A stretch of DNA of 64,000 nt, taken from assembly GCF_018812025.1 (NCBI RefSeq), contig NC_063045.1:19811420-19875419 (forward strand), in the 5' to 3' direction. Below the pieces are notes generated by a model. The model was given only the letters and a program-made list of their open reading frames with translations. It had not been told where the DNA came from and ran no database searches. Positions 24,501 through 36,341 of the stretch are shown piece after piece. Position 1 is the first letter of the stretch; every line of letters begins with the position of its first letter. The position numbers were made by a program, and so were the translations under genes. The stretch is from Megalobrama amblycephala (lineage: Eukaryota > Chordata > Actinopteri > Cypriniformes > Xenocyprididae).

Positions 24501-25941
24501 TGCAAAGTTCGGACCTCACAAATCGTCTTTTTTTCCACATCCCTCCTCCTCTACTTCTTTCTGTCTTGCTCCCCATGTGGACACTGAGGAAAGATGGGAG
24601 AAGCTAGCGAGATATACTTCTCGCGGTAGTTGGATGTCAGTGGCGTACCTGATCTCGACCGTGAGGCGACTGCAGCAGCGCCCTCCCTCTTTCGCTCTCT
24701 CGTATTCTCTCACGCTCTCCCTTGTAAGCTCCCTGAATAAATTTTTTTTTTATCCATCGCCACACAGTTTCATTGTTCCCCTGTGCTTTGTAACTATGGC
24801 AGGCATGAAATGCACCTAAACGCAGAAAGCAGCTTCCCAGCCCCAACCTTCATACCCATCCCCTCCGCCTTCTCTCCCCCCCTCCCTCAATAATATTTAT
24901 AGTGCAATCTTTTTCTCACCCCCATCTTCTTTTTAGGGATTTTTTTCCTTTTCTTTTTCACAAGTCCAATGCCATGCCCCAGCCTCCCACCCTTCCATCC
25001 CCTTTTTTTGCCCCAGCCCTCTCCCTTCGAGCTGACAGATACACTGTTCTCTCTTTCTTCGCCTTTCACCTCCCTCCGCCCGTCCTGCCGGCCCGGCACA
25101 ATGCCGACGCTTTCTCCCGCGGCCGGCCGAATGCTGCCCTGAACTAACAATATCAGTGAGGCTGTCTCAATGCCAGGGAGCCCCATTGTGTGCTGCCAGA
25201 GGGGTGTTAACACCCATGTCTGGACCCAATGAATAGTATTATTGTGTCTGAGACATGCAGCTCGCCCCCTTGGTTGCACCCTGCCCCCAAACTCTAAAGC
25301 GGTCCCCCATTTTTCGGCACTTAACCCACTTTAAGACAACGTCATTGTGAGGCCTGGAAAAGTCAAGGAAATTAATCAAATTGTAGAAATTGCGCTGTAC
25401 GAGTGAAATATCTAAAAAGATGCGAAACTAATGGAAAGACATTTTGTAAAATTGCTAGCGTGTTAGCCAATGTTAGCTAATGTTTTTAACGCTTTAAATG
25501 CACAGTGAGTGCATAAAGGAATGTCCTAATTTGCTTGACAACGGGCATCCAAAATCATTTGAATAATTTCAGAGAATGCCGAAACGAACACAAGAAAACA
25601 TTCTCCTCGTCTGTGATGTTTACAAGTCCTGTAGCATGCTTACCACCTGTTTAAAGTCCCAGTTTTGTCCGCTGTACGGGGGAAGCATCAGCATAGGGGC
25701 TCTAAGTGCACTTGGCAGACAGTTTCTTTCAGCCTGACATCCTTAACTCAAAAAATCTCCTGCCTCAGCTTTTTTATTCCAAGGTTAGAAAGTTCACATT
25801 ACTAACTGAGAGCAGATGCCAAAACATTCACCTTGCACATCTCCCTGATCAAAGCTGCGGATTGACATTTGCAATGGGCAAAATGCTGAAAGTTAAGCTA
25901 AACTTGTTTTCTCTCTCTCTCCCTCGCTGTTGTTTTGGCAG
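24501..25941. other. Pyrimidine-rich then GC-rich block, candidate regulatory DNA
   Basis: From 24530 to 25080 the plus strand is rich in C and T. From 25080 to 25400 the composition is balanced and CpG-containing, including a CCGCGGCCGGCCG core at about 25115, and looks like a conserved element. Open frames in the pyrimidine tracts are low-complexity. The stretch closes with a strong polypyrimidine tract and TTTTGGCAG, the acceptor of the next exon candidate. Confidence 0.35.
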
Positions 25942-26064
25942 GAGTCGGAAGACGAGCGGAGAGTGGGAGTAGTGAAAGTGGTGGAGGAGTGAACCCGGAG
26001 CAGGTGAACACAGCTGCGGACCGCCATGGGCTCTCTTCCATCGGTCCCGACTCTCCGTCTTCAG
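25942..26064 (+). CDS. Candidate exon, Ser/Gly-rich segment of unidentified protein
   Basis: A long CT-rich tract ending TTTTGGCAG gives a strong acceptor. Read in phase 1, the block is open for 41 codons (starts VGRRAESGSSESGGGVNPEQ; later RHGLSSIGPDSPSS). Its end at CAG/GTCTCT (26064/26065) falls just before an in-frame TGA. This donor is weak. A better donor, CAG/GTGAAC, lies at 26003/26004 and would shorten the exon to 62 bases and change the outgoing phase to 0. In phase 0 the block closes after 16 codons. The phase-1 reading joins the upstream candidate at 9997 and the terminal candidate at 38985 in frame. No family is recognised. Confidence 0.4.
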
Positions 26065-27700
26065 GTCTCTGAGAGACGGCAGGGGCCAGCCAGGGAGCGT
26101 CGGAGTGGGCAGGCGAGGCAGCTCGCTTTCCCCGCCGGCTACCGGCTCCTCAGCAGCGAGGAGGGAGAGAAATCAATACTGAGGAGAGATGCTGCCAGGG
26201 GTCGCCCAACGCTGCCTCCAGCCATGGAGCCATGGGAGCCTGTGTGTACCGCTTTCTCTCTCTCTCAGCCCAATCTCAGTCAACTTGCATCAGCTAAAGA
26301 GAGGGCCAACAGCCTTGACGCTCTTCATGCAACACTGAGTGTGTGTGCGTGTGTGGTTCTGCCAGAGGGCCTTTCCAGGCTCGGCATCACTTGATAAAAC
26401 TTTGCCTGCTGGAGAACGAGTAGAAAAAGAATGTCAAAGGTCTTTTTTCCCCAGTCTTTGATTCCTTTTTCGCTATGAGTGCACATTCCCCCTGACTGTT
26501 GTAATGAGTGCTTGACGGAGATCTCTTTTACGCTAAATCAAGAGGCCTTCTTTTTTTAGTGGTCCTCCTCCTAAGCATGCACAAAGTGCTCTACACCTGA
26601 TGGGCTGGGATGAGAGAGCAGTTTGAATTCTTTTTCACCTTTTCCACCATGGTTTTACATGAATTTTTTGATGGCCGCCATTATTCGAGTGGCTTGGAAA
26701 AGGACTTGGGGAAGGGCTTGGCACTTAACTTTCCTGGGCACTTCATAATGGCTTTCACCCTTGACCATGGCACTTGATGGGTATTAATGAATTCACGGAC
26801 TAATGGAGAACAGTGCGAGATGGAGCAAGTTCCAGAAAAGAGGCCGCAGGTCCTCTTCGGATATGGACGACTGAAACGTGGCCTGCACAAGATGCTAACA
26901 ATTCGAAAACTGGAGTGCTGGTTGCAGTGGATAGTTCCTGTGTCCTTGGATGCTCAACAGGAACAAGTTGGATTCGGTAAGGAAAGATTTCAGTAATCTG
27001 TCATGCGTGGGTTCAGTAACATCATCTTTATGTTGTGTTCCAGTTGCTGGGGGGTGTCTCGTTTTAAGGTCCTGATTTGTGTTATGTTAATCAAACAAAG
27101 TGGCAGATGACTGTATAGATTCCCGCCACCCTGTCTCATCTCCACTGGGCAGCGCCTTCGACAAAATGGCCGCCGATGCCTGCCAGCTGTCTCCCTGCCA
27201 AGATGGCGGCACCTTAAACACTGCCCATCTGCATAATCAAGGGCCAGTATGCAGATTCAAGATAATTGCATTTGCATATGCTTATTTTCCTCGCCCGTTA
27301 TTGGTGAGGCCAGTAATTCACGCCGCCTTTGAACAGGCAGGGCATATGCACATGTTTCCTTTATTGCCTGAATCCTTTTACAGTCTGTCTGCTTTATGTT
27401 AAGCTGCAGTAGCGTTCTATCATTGGAAATGGGTGAAAAATATGGCGTTAACACACACAAAGCATCTGATGCCTGTGCCATCTGTGACATCTGCGACTGG
27501 GTAGTCTAGCTACATAAATCCCTCACTCGCAGGGCCCGGTTCCAGACAGCCTCCCATAATGACCTCATTAGCATGCACAGCACTCCTCACTGTAGGCCCT
27601 GGCGCACTGCTGTGCCGTGGGACCCGACAATCCGCGCCCTTCACACAAACGCTCGCCGGGCAACATTGTGTTCCTCCTTACAATACAAAACTTCACACTT
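26065..27700. promoter_or_regulatory. Cluster of candidate conserved non-coding elements
   Basis: This is balanced, non-repetitive sequence with several transcription-factor-like cores: ATTTGCAT octamer (27270-27277), ATTATTCG, TTAATGAATTC, GGCCGCCAT and GATGGCGGC (YY1-type) around 26670 and 27165-27205, and CCTCATTAGCATGC at about 27565. Density and composition resemble vertebrate enhancer blocks. A frame at 26787-26996 ends near a possible donor (GTAAGG at 26976) but has no recognisable domain. Confidence 0.4.
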
Positions 27701-28830
27701 GTTTTATTACAATCATGTCACTGGAGCTGAAGATCTGAAAGGGGCTTAGGCAGTTAGCCTACATGCTCAGGGAGATGTCTGTGCACAATGTCTGTTGTTT
27801 TTTTTCAGCCAGGCTAATGAAGTAGTTGTTGGGTTGGTTCAGATTTTATTCATTTTTATTTTTATTTAATTTAAATAGATTTTAAGCTGTATGTGCTGTT
27901 TTACGAAAACACATAGGCCTAGTTTCACAGACAGGGCTTAGATTAACCCAGGATTGGGCCTTAGTTCAATTAGGGTATTAAAGTAGCTTTTATAAACGTA
28001 CCCTAGAAAAAAAACATTACTGGTGTGCTTCTTGAGACAAAACAATGGCACTGACATATTCTAAGATATGCCAATACAAGTTGCTTTCGGTTTAAACAGC
28101 TCAAACATGCATTTTAGTCTGGGACTAGTTTAAGCCTCATCTGTTAAACCAGGGGATAGAGTTTAAAAACTAAACTATTTTTAGCTTGAAATTGAAGCAT
28201 TTTAGTAGTAATAATTTGTACTAGATGGCAAAATGGTAAGAAATTGGACTTTACAAAAATGTACAACCCAAACCCTAAACCTTGTTAATGTAATAGGGGA
28301 AAAAAAGTATAAAAGTAGTAGCTTTTCATATGAGACAAATTATAATATCTCGTAAGAACCATTACGAGTCATAATGAAGTGTGATGACTAGTTCCTGTCT
28401 CTCCTTTTGTTTCATAGTGAAATTCTGAAATTAGGGTGTGATGACTAGTACCGTACAGCAGTAAATAGATGCATTTTTCGTAAAGACTGCTCTATGATAT
28501 AAGAATGATAACGTAATGCAGAATAGAATACATAAAGAAATGTATTGCAAATTTATTAGGTGGTATTGTTTAGTTTCTATGTTGCTCAGCAACCGTAAAC
28601 AACTCGACGCATTTCAACTCTTGATTGTTTCAAGCCTCTTTTTTTCAATTTTGATTAGCTTTTTTTAAAAGTAGCATATTGGATGCTAGTGATGCTAACT
28701 AGAATAACTGTGAAGCTGTCTGGAATAACCGTTTGTCTTATTGGTTGTATTGTTTGTGCTTCATAGGTGTAATATGTCTTGTGGGTGGGGTGATTTGGTT
28801 TAAATTGGGAGGAGAGGGCAGTTAAATTTT
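27701..28830. other. AT-rich non-coding stretch
   Basis: A segment at 27915-28150 (TAGTTTCACAGACAGGGCTT ... CATTTTAGTCTGGGACTAG) looks like a dispersed MITE with related ends. A duplicated word GTGATGACTAGT occurs at about 28381 and 28438. No gene. Confidence 0.45.
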
Positions 28831-28853
28831 GGGGTGGGTGTGGGGTGGGGGGG
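28831..28853 (+). other. G-quadruplex-type motif
   Basis: GGGG-T-GGG-TGT-GGGG-T-GGGGGGG on the plus strand: four G-runs with loops of one to three bases. Confidence 0.6.
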
Positions 28854-28860
28854 CTTATGC

Positions 28861-30080
28861 GTCTGTCTGGACAAGTTGATGTCTAAAACGCATATTAGCA
28901 GCAGAGTGGTACGTCTGGGTCAAGCAGTCTGCGTTCGTTCCATATTTGCATATTTACAACAGCTGGGGAGCCCATATGTTTTAGCCTGAGCCAGACAAAA
29001 TTATATATAGCCTGACACGCTAGCAAGGCTACCGCACCCCATGGCCCCCCTAAACAAATACACGCACTCACACATGCCGTGCCATTCGAGTTCTTCAAAA
29101 CACAAAAATACCCCCCTCCCACCTGAAGAAAAAAAGGAAAACCAAAAAGCTTTTATGCTAATCGCAGCGTTAGCCATGCGTGTGAGTACACTAGTGCAAT
29201 TATGCATAATTCAACGCAAAGCTAGGCTGGGAGGCTGAGTACAGTAAATCCTGTTAGTAGCCCGCAAAGGCGGGAAACGAAAGGAGGGGACGGTGGGACG
29301 AGTGTTACGCCCATTAGGTGCCAGAATAAAGGCTGGATTTTCACTAGGACCCAGCGATATGTTAACCTCCCACCCCTGTTGTACAGGTGTATACGTGTGG
29401 TGGAAGGCACAAGATTTAGGTGTCATAAGATTATTTTATTTTATTTTTAGAGACTTTCAATTAAATTATTCAATTAAACCTTTTTATTATCTGCTGTAAC
29501 AGCTACATGTACCAGGCTTCAGTTGTTCTCACAACATGAAACCACACTCCTTCTGGCTGTCTTACATACCCACTCGTAAACCTTTTACACTTCTACCTTG
29601 AAGGCCTGAAAGTCTTAAAGCTTAATAACTGAGCTGAACTATCTCAAACGAGTATGGTATCCTGGCTCCAATGCTGTATCAAAATATAAAAACGACAACA
29701 TAAAAAAAAAAAAAAAACCTTCCCTGCCTGTCTGCTATAAGCTTTTCTCTAATTCCTGATTAGCCTTGAAGAAAAACAGTCTGGACCGTTTTTTACATTC
29801 CACGAGTGCTATAGCATCATGTGAGAGTGTTGAGGCTCCCCTCTGTGCAGAGACCGGCTTATATGTTTAATGTTTTAATGTTAGCCGTTCCTTTAGTGCC
29901 GTCTCACCGTTATGATGGGGTTTCTATGCTCTGAGTGCCCGCTGCTTTTATTTGCTTGGTTATTGATTGAATGTGGTCCACCCACAGAAGTAATAGTTGC
30001 TAAAAGCATTTATTGGCACTGCTCAGTTCTGCCAGGGTGATATGCAGGTTTTTTTTTATTATTTGATTGTGTTCCACCTG
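28861..30080. promoter_or_regulatory. Candidate conserved non-coding elements
   Basis: Two blocks stand out from AT-rich surroundings. The first, at 29150-29420, contains TGCAATTATGCATAATTCAA. The second, at 29840-30060, contains TTATTGATTGAATG, a PBX/HOX-like core. No splice-bounded frame is convincing. Confidence 0.35.
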
Positions 30081-31183
30081 TGATCAGACAAGTGGCTAGC
30101 CAGGCTAAAGACTCTGGGGAAAAAGGGAATCTGGAAACATGCCTGTGTATTCATTAGCATGCATATTAGCAGCTCATTTAATAATATTTTAAGCATATTT
30201 ACCTTTTACCACAAAGCATTCATGGATTTTTTTGTATAATAGGTCTCTGTTTTTTGTCAAACCATTTAGCATTTAGCATGTTACCATGTTAAGCTGTATA
30301 TGCAGTGTTTTAGAAAAGAAGACCTTAATAACTGATTTTGTTTGTTGCTTTTCTATTTTTTTAGCAACTTTCATGCATGAATATTAGCAGTGCATTTTAT
30401 AATATTTTAAGATTTTTATTTAAATAATTTGGTATTTGTTGCATGTCAAGTAGCTGTGCATAAAAGTAGGAACTTAGTAACTGGGTTTTATGGGTTTTAT
30501 GCTAAACAGCTCCCTATGTGTGTGTGTGATTAGCATGTAACAGTTAACATTTAACTTTTGTTTAAGCACTAATAAGCTATTTTTAAAATCAAGTACAATA
30601 CATGCATTATCAGAAGCATCAAATTGTGCTTCATCTACACAACTTGATCCAAAAAGAGCTACTGGCCCTTTAAAAACATGCTAGCGTCAACCATGGCTGA
30701 TTACAGTCTGAGGGAAAACAAGCGTTTATCCAAGTCACTGATTATGTCATTTTTAAGCCAAAACACAGCGCTGCTGTGCGGAGGGTGTGGGGGCCAGAAT
30801 TATGAAGCGAGGAGTGGAGTGTGTGAAGGAGAGAGTGGGAAATGGGAATGGAGTGCTGTTTGTATGATTAAACTGTCGGCTCGGTGGCACAGGCCACGTT
30901 GAAGAGCTGGGCCTGAGATTTGACCGTAATGAAAATGCCCCCGAACTGCACCCCCACCCTTTCAAAACGTTGCTTCAGACCAGCTCGGGTCTGTCCGTAC
31001 GCTGAGAAGAGAAAGGAGACGTGGAACAAGATAGACAGACAGGGAGAAAGAGAGGGAATGAGAAAGTACCGTTCCGTGGCAAATGGTTTCGAGATGTTGA
31101 CAGATGTAGACAGGAAGTGTAAGGTTGGGATGAGGGCTTGAACAAGTAGACTTCAAATTGTTGCTATACCTCATATTTTGCCA
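30081..31183. other. Non-coding stretch
   Basis: AT-rich to 30660, then more balanced to 31140. The purine-rich part at 30990-31100 gives overlapping frames on both strands with no recognised domain. Confidence 0.4.
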
Positions 31184-31187
31184 TTAA

Positions 31188-31459
31188 AGGGTTAGTTCAC
31201 CCAAAAATAAAAATTCTGTCATTATTTACTCACCCTCATGTCATTCCAAACATGTATGACTCTCTTTCTTCTGTGGAACAAAGAAGATATTTTAAGGCTT
31301 TTTGTTCATACGTCAATGGGGTCCAAAATGTTGTTTGTTTCCCAATATTCGTCATAATATCTTCTCTTGTGTTCTGCAGAAGAAAGTCCTACAGGCTTAG
31401 AACGACATGAGGGTGAGTAAATAATGACGGAAGTAAAAAAAAAATGGTGAACTATCACT
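31188..31459. mobile_element. Short MITE of the AGGGTTAGTTCACCCA family, TTAA flanks
   Basis: The left end is AGGGTTAGTTCACCCAAAAA and the right end is GTGAACTATCACT. TTAA flanks at 31184-31187 and 31460-31463. The words ACTCACCCTCATGTCATTCC and ACGACATGAGGGTGAGTAAA form the inner inverted repeat. It is shorter (272 bp) than the 17976 copy because the middle differs. Confidence 0.85.
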
Positions 31460-31463
31460 TTAA

Positions 31464-32060
31464 TGTTTTGTTCACACTGCATACAAATCAAATTTGGTTT
31501 CAAATCTGATTTTTTAGGACTGATTGTCCATGCAGTCATTTTACAAATGTTGAAATCTGTTCTGTTTGATCAAGTTTTTCTTTGTTCATGTTGATCATGG
31601 CATCTTGTCATAGTGCTAAAATCATGAGGAACATGACAGAACATGAACAGGCCTTTTTGCACTTTCCTGCATGTCCAAAACCACTTGCTCGTTCACTAAA
31701 TGGTAAATGTCATATCGTTAAGGAAAGACTGATGAAAAAAAAGCATATTCATAAGCAAATTTTTTATTTTATGTGATGTTAAACACATTTCACATTCTGA
31801 ATGACAAAAAACTACTTGAAATCTGAGCGTTCACACAGACAAATTTTAATCAAAATTCACACCACATTTGGATCGCATTAATAAACATCAGATTTCATGT
31901 GTTTTTGGTTGTTTAGACTACATAAAACTAAACAGATTTGAGTAAGATACCACCCCCCCCAAAAAAAAGAGAAAACAACAACAACAACAAAAAAGATTTT
32001 TGCTGCTTTCTATCTGAAAAAAAGCTTAAGATGTCACATATGAGTCAAAATCTGCTCAGG
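31464..32060. repeat. Dispersed repeat with TTCACAC...ACAAATTT words
   Basis: Segments such as GCGTTCACACAGACAAATTT and the AAGATGTCACATATGA region align loosely with 35990-36090 (GCATTCACACTGACAAATTT, CAATGTCATATATATGA). This implies two diverged copies of the same interspersed element. The ends are not resolved. Confidence 0.45.
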
Positions 32061-33197
32061 GGTAATAATGGAACAACAGTTTTTGTGATTTTCAGTATTA
32101 TTTACAACATGATCTGCACTTAATTAAATTACATAAAATATTTTCTTGTTATAAGAGAAATTAAAAACAACTTTGTGCATCAAAACCATTCCGTTTTTGT
32201 TAAAAAAATTAACTTTGATTTTCAAAAGTCAACAAAGCTGATTGTAACATTTTTGACAAGGCAAACATGTCAGTCTCTGAGTAGTATTTATTTTAGGCCA
32301 CAAAATAAACTTCATTCCATAAAATAAGTATAATGAACTACCTCTCACGCATGTTATCACGTCTGTCAAAAACTGGAATATTAGAACAATACTCATTGGC
32401 ATTAATCACTTCACTGAATACTTGCCGGCTAAGAAAAAGAAAAATATTACTTTACAATCCATCTGTTTTCAGATCCACATCATTTGAATATCACGTCATC
32501 GATGTCTGTCAAAAAATAACGTGCATAATATATGGTAGTATTTACAAGAAGCAGAGGTCCAGGGAGTGCACACATTTCCTGGAAAACCCATATCTACCGG
32601 ATGTTTTGACTACGTCGTCGCTTTCGAGAAGAGGGAGCGAATGGCGGCCTGAGCGGCTTCAACATGCTGTCTGTCAGAGAAGATAACGTGCATAATATAT
32701 AACGCACGTGAGTATAAATTTGTTTTTCAGTCACTGAAATTGAATCGGAATGATCAGGGAACTGAGTGAAATACTCCACACTGCATGCTAAAGAGAATAA
32801 ACACGAATCTAATTCAAAAACTTTGCCGGGTTACTGAAAATCGGTCAACGTGTTGGTTTTGACAGACATTTTTTATGCACAACTACGCATTCTGATTGAA
32901 ACATTGCTGATTTGATTAATTTTCTATTCTTGACTGATCTTTTTTCATAATTATGGCAATAGATGAACTGTTAAATGAGTGATCTTGAGATGAGTCCATG
33001 TAGTCATCCAATTTGAATCTCATAAGCATAGATTCGGGAACTTTTTATAAAATGTAATTTGATCACTATTTCAGTTGTTTAAAAGATAAAGGAAATTATC
33101 AAACTTTGAAAAAATGTTGTTTAATTTTCCAATAAAAGATGTAAACATTTTTACATGATTTGTTATATTAAATTACTCCATGATTTTGACTCATATA
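32061..33197. other. AT-rich non-coding stretch
   Basis: The word AACGTGCATAATATAT occurs twice (about 32519 and 32686), each after a CTGTCAxAxAA context, marking a short internal duplication about 165 bases apart. No gene recognised. Confidence 0.45.
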
Positions 33198-33465
33198 GGC
33201 CTGCTCACACCAAGGACGATAACTGCAATAGCTATAACTATAATGTTTGAATAATTGTTTTAATCCAATGGGAATAGTAAAGTCCTCATCACATCTATAA
33301 CAACACAGAGGAACGATTAATTGAAGTCACTTTCAGAATGATTTTTGATTAACAGCCAATCAGAATCTACTTTAAGGAGCTCAAGCATTCAGAGTGGCAG
33401 ACAATAAAACTGCAAGCACACTTCTAACTTATAATGTTAGCATTCCTTAGTGTGAACGCTAATAG
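33198..33465. mobile_element. MITE-like element with GTTCACAC-type ends
   Basis: The left end GCTCACACCAAGGACGATAA and the right end (complement of) AGCGTTCACACTAAGGAATG are inverted and partly matching. The size (about 270 bp) and AT-rich interior fit a non-autonomous DNA element. The target duplication is not clear. Confidence 0.5.
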
Positions 33466-33497
33466 TGTATCATTACATAGTTATCAGAGAAATAATG

Positions 33498-33713
33498 AGC
33501 ACAGCAAACATTACTCTCCCCCACGGTTGAGCGTGGGAATGAGTAAAAGTGTCAAATATTCAGTCATTCGCTGGCTAGACGGCCCAGCTGCTCTATTCAG
33601 CTGCAGGTGAGGAAGGACCCTAGAGGTCAAGGTCAGAGGGGTTTGTTGTACGGTCAGATGTCTCGCTACACCCCAAAACATATTTGACTAGCAAATAAGG
33701 GGGCGCATATTAC
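33498..33713. repeat. Copy A of a locally duplicated, candidate regulatory block
   Basis: The first 150 or so bases match 36139-36290 with one substitution (AGCAAAC versus AGTAAAC) and a one-base indel in a G-run; the remaining 65 are diverged. It carries AGGTCAAGGTCA (33624-33635), i.e. two nuclear-receptor half sites including TCAAGGTCA, a site type known for ESRR and NR5A receptors, plus CAGCTG and CAGGTG E-boxes. Flanks outside the block are unrelated. Confidence 0.75.
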
Positions 33714-34816
33714 CGTGACTTCTTTTCTGCGCAAACCTACCAACCGTTTTTTTTAAATGTGTTCATTTACATGATCCTAAGCATGTTTTAATGAAGTCCA
33801 CGGACATTTATTTATAGCATCGGTTGCAAGGAATCAACATTGCCACTATGCCACATTTGTTCCCGCTGTCCATCTCCTGCAGTGTAAACAATGATACCCC
33901 TTTAAGAGGAGGGCTTTTCTTCCTCTCAACATGTTTCTCCAAAGAAACCAAGTTTTTGAATAGCGGACGAAGACACCAGCCCACCCTCTGGAAGATTCCA
34001 TTATTCATCTCCACCTATGCTTCATTAGCTCAGCTGAAAAAGTCCTCCCCACGCCACCCCCCCACCCCATACCGGCGTCTCAATGGACCGGTCCCCATCT
34101 TTCCCAGAGAGCCCCCTTTTCCTTGTCCTTCACCGTTCCCCCTAATCGTCTCAGCTCGCGCTGAAATCAAGCTTAGAAACGCCGCTGCTGTGAGCCTCTC
34201 CTTCCTTCCCCCCTTTCCGGCTCATTCTCTCACCTAGCTCACACACGCATGCACACACACCCACCCACTGCTTAAATCCCTATCAGCATGTCAACAAAAT
34301 GTCCGCCCAGCTGGGGTTGACACTCGCTCGCCTCTAGGGCTTCACCTCCTCTTCACTGACCCCCCTCGATCCCTCGTGGTCATTTGTTCTGTCTCTAGAG
34401 CTGCTCTCCGACTCAAGTATATGATGTTAGTTTGTGTTTTAATGACGAACTGGCTCTTGCAGAATCTAGTATCTGTGCACTCTGGCGGCCATCAATATGT
34501 GGTTTTTAACCAAAATATGGCTGACATTATTCTGATAAATTATTTCAGTATTTACTAAAAAACGACTCAAATTAGACAATTATTGTTATTGTAGTGTTGT
34601 TAAAATGTTAGTGTTAGATTTTTATGAAAAAATGTATAATATATATGTATAATATTATCTTATATTTAATATTTTAAAATAATATAACTATATATTTTTA
34701 AAAAATATATATATTTTCTAATTATTTTGTTACTAAAGTCTTATGTGAACTATTAAGGACTATTAAGGAAGTATTATTATTATTAACAAAAACCACCAAT
34801 ACTACTACTACTAATA
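33714..34816. other. Non-coding stretch with pyrimidine-rich part
   Basis: A C/T-rich segment at about 34040-34390 yields long Pro/Ser-rich open frames that I consider low-complexity artefacts. AT-rich after 34550. No gene recognised. Confidence 0.45.

Positions 34817-34870
<54 letters not shown>
34817..34870. repeat. (GT)n-(TA)n compound microsatellite
   Basis: GT run to 34839 followed directly by TA run to 34870. Confidence 0.95.
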
Positions 34871-34876
<6 letters not shown>

Positions 34877-36138
34877 TAGGCAAGTATAAGCAGAATATTG
34901 CGTTATCTATTTATTTTTACACATGTGGATGTCCTTTTGTGTATTTATGTACAGTATGTTTATGTGCATTGTAGAAATAATTAGGCATATGGACATATTT
35001 ATACCTAATCTGTCCCCTAAAATCCCTTCCATTGGTGTTACTCTGGTGTTCGGTTTATACTTAGAAATAATTTTTACTATTATTATTATTGTTGTTATTA
35101 TTATATTATTTTATTTACCTGACCAAAACACTTTTTACAGTGCATGTCATGTTCATTTGCCTTTTTGTGTATTTGCATTATATTTGACTTTGCTGTTTTA
35201 TAATATTCTAATGCGTTTGCCACATCCTGTCCTGCTTAGCAGCTCTTTTCTCATCTGGATTGTTCTGTTATGATTACGTAATTATGGGATTGCAGTAAGA
35301 TCGTGACACTGTGGTAAATATGTGGCTGATTCTGTCGAGAAGCTGTCTGATCTGCCTGTATATTATGATTTTTTGGACACTGTCTCGCTCAGTGAAGTCT
35401 CAGCGGTGCTTAGTATCTGCCAGCGTAGCACAATTTGCATGTAAATGTATTCAGATGAAGGCAAGCAGGGAGACCACCAGCTTTGCTGAATCTTGTGTAC
35501 CAGAATACAGGTGTCTGTAAAAATGAGTCGCATCCCAGCAGTAGATTATGAGAAGAAGAAAATGCCTGTATTGCCAGAACGGGTCACATAAACCCCCAAT
35601 AAATCGCATCTGAAAGTAATTACATTCACCTAATGCTCTGTGATCCACACTGAATAATGAGTTTTTATGTTCATCTCACGATACGTCCATGCCGTTGTTC
35701 TGCATTTCAGACAGGCACGTTGCAGGCAGCCATAAGGAAGTATCCAGGGGTCCTCATGCTGTCAGTGGAGAGAGATGGGCAAGGGAGGGAGCGTGATGGT
35801 CTACAGTACAGTACTGGCTGTATCCGAAATCTAAAGGGAATGACTAAACAGGCAGCATTTTGTGTATGGAGCTACTTTGTAGTTGTTTCAGATAAGCTTT
35901 TAAGGGACCATAAAATCATGTCTAATGATCTTAAACAAATGAGCAAATATCAAGTGACTACAATGCTTTTGTTAATCCATAAAAAATATGAGCATTCACA
36001 CTGACAAATTTGAATCTGGTTTCACACACCCTCACACACACAAACAGATTTTCACTGCTTGTTGTCGGAATATAGCTTACAATGTCATATATATGACTGA
36101 ACGAGGAGAAATATAGCAGATAATGCCATAGTACAACT
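34871..36138. other. AT-rich non-coding stretch
   Basis: No gene supported. The frame at 34923-35273 is rich in Ile/Leu/Phe owing to AT content and has no splice or start context. 35320-35660 is more balanced and could be regulatory. 35990-36090 resembles the repeat at about 31810. Confidence 0.4.
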
Positions 36139-36341
36139 AGCACAGTAAACATTACTCTCCCCCACGGTTGAGCGTGGGAATGAGTAAAAGTGTCAAATAT
36201 TCAGTCATTCGCTGGCTAGACGGCCCAGCTGCTCTATTCAGCTGCAGGTGAGGAAGGACCCTAGAGGTCAAGGTCAGGGGGTTTGTCTTCTTGCTACACC
36301 CTGAAACAAATTTGACTGGCAAATAGGGGCACAATTATTAC
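36139..36341. repeat. Copy B of the locally duplicated block
   Basis: Direct-orientation partner of 33498-33713, about 2.64 kb downstream, with the same AGGTCAAGGTCA (36265-36276) and E-boxes. Near identity stops at about 36290. The right third aligns with small gaps (GCTACACCCT, AAATTTGACTGGCAAATA). Confidence 0.75.

Noticed and set aside
24887..25279. 130-codon minus-strand frame, Lys/Gly/Arg-rich
   Set aside because: Antisense of a C/T-rich tract; composition explained by low complexity.
33824..34237. 137-codon open frame
   Set aside because: Low-complexity Pro/Ser/Phe composition from a pyrimidine-rich tract, no recognisable domain.
34923..35273. Hydrophobic 116-codon frame that could suggest a membrane protein
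   Set aside because: Hydrophobicity follows from T-rich codons in AT-rich DNA; no start context or homologous motif seen.
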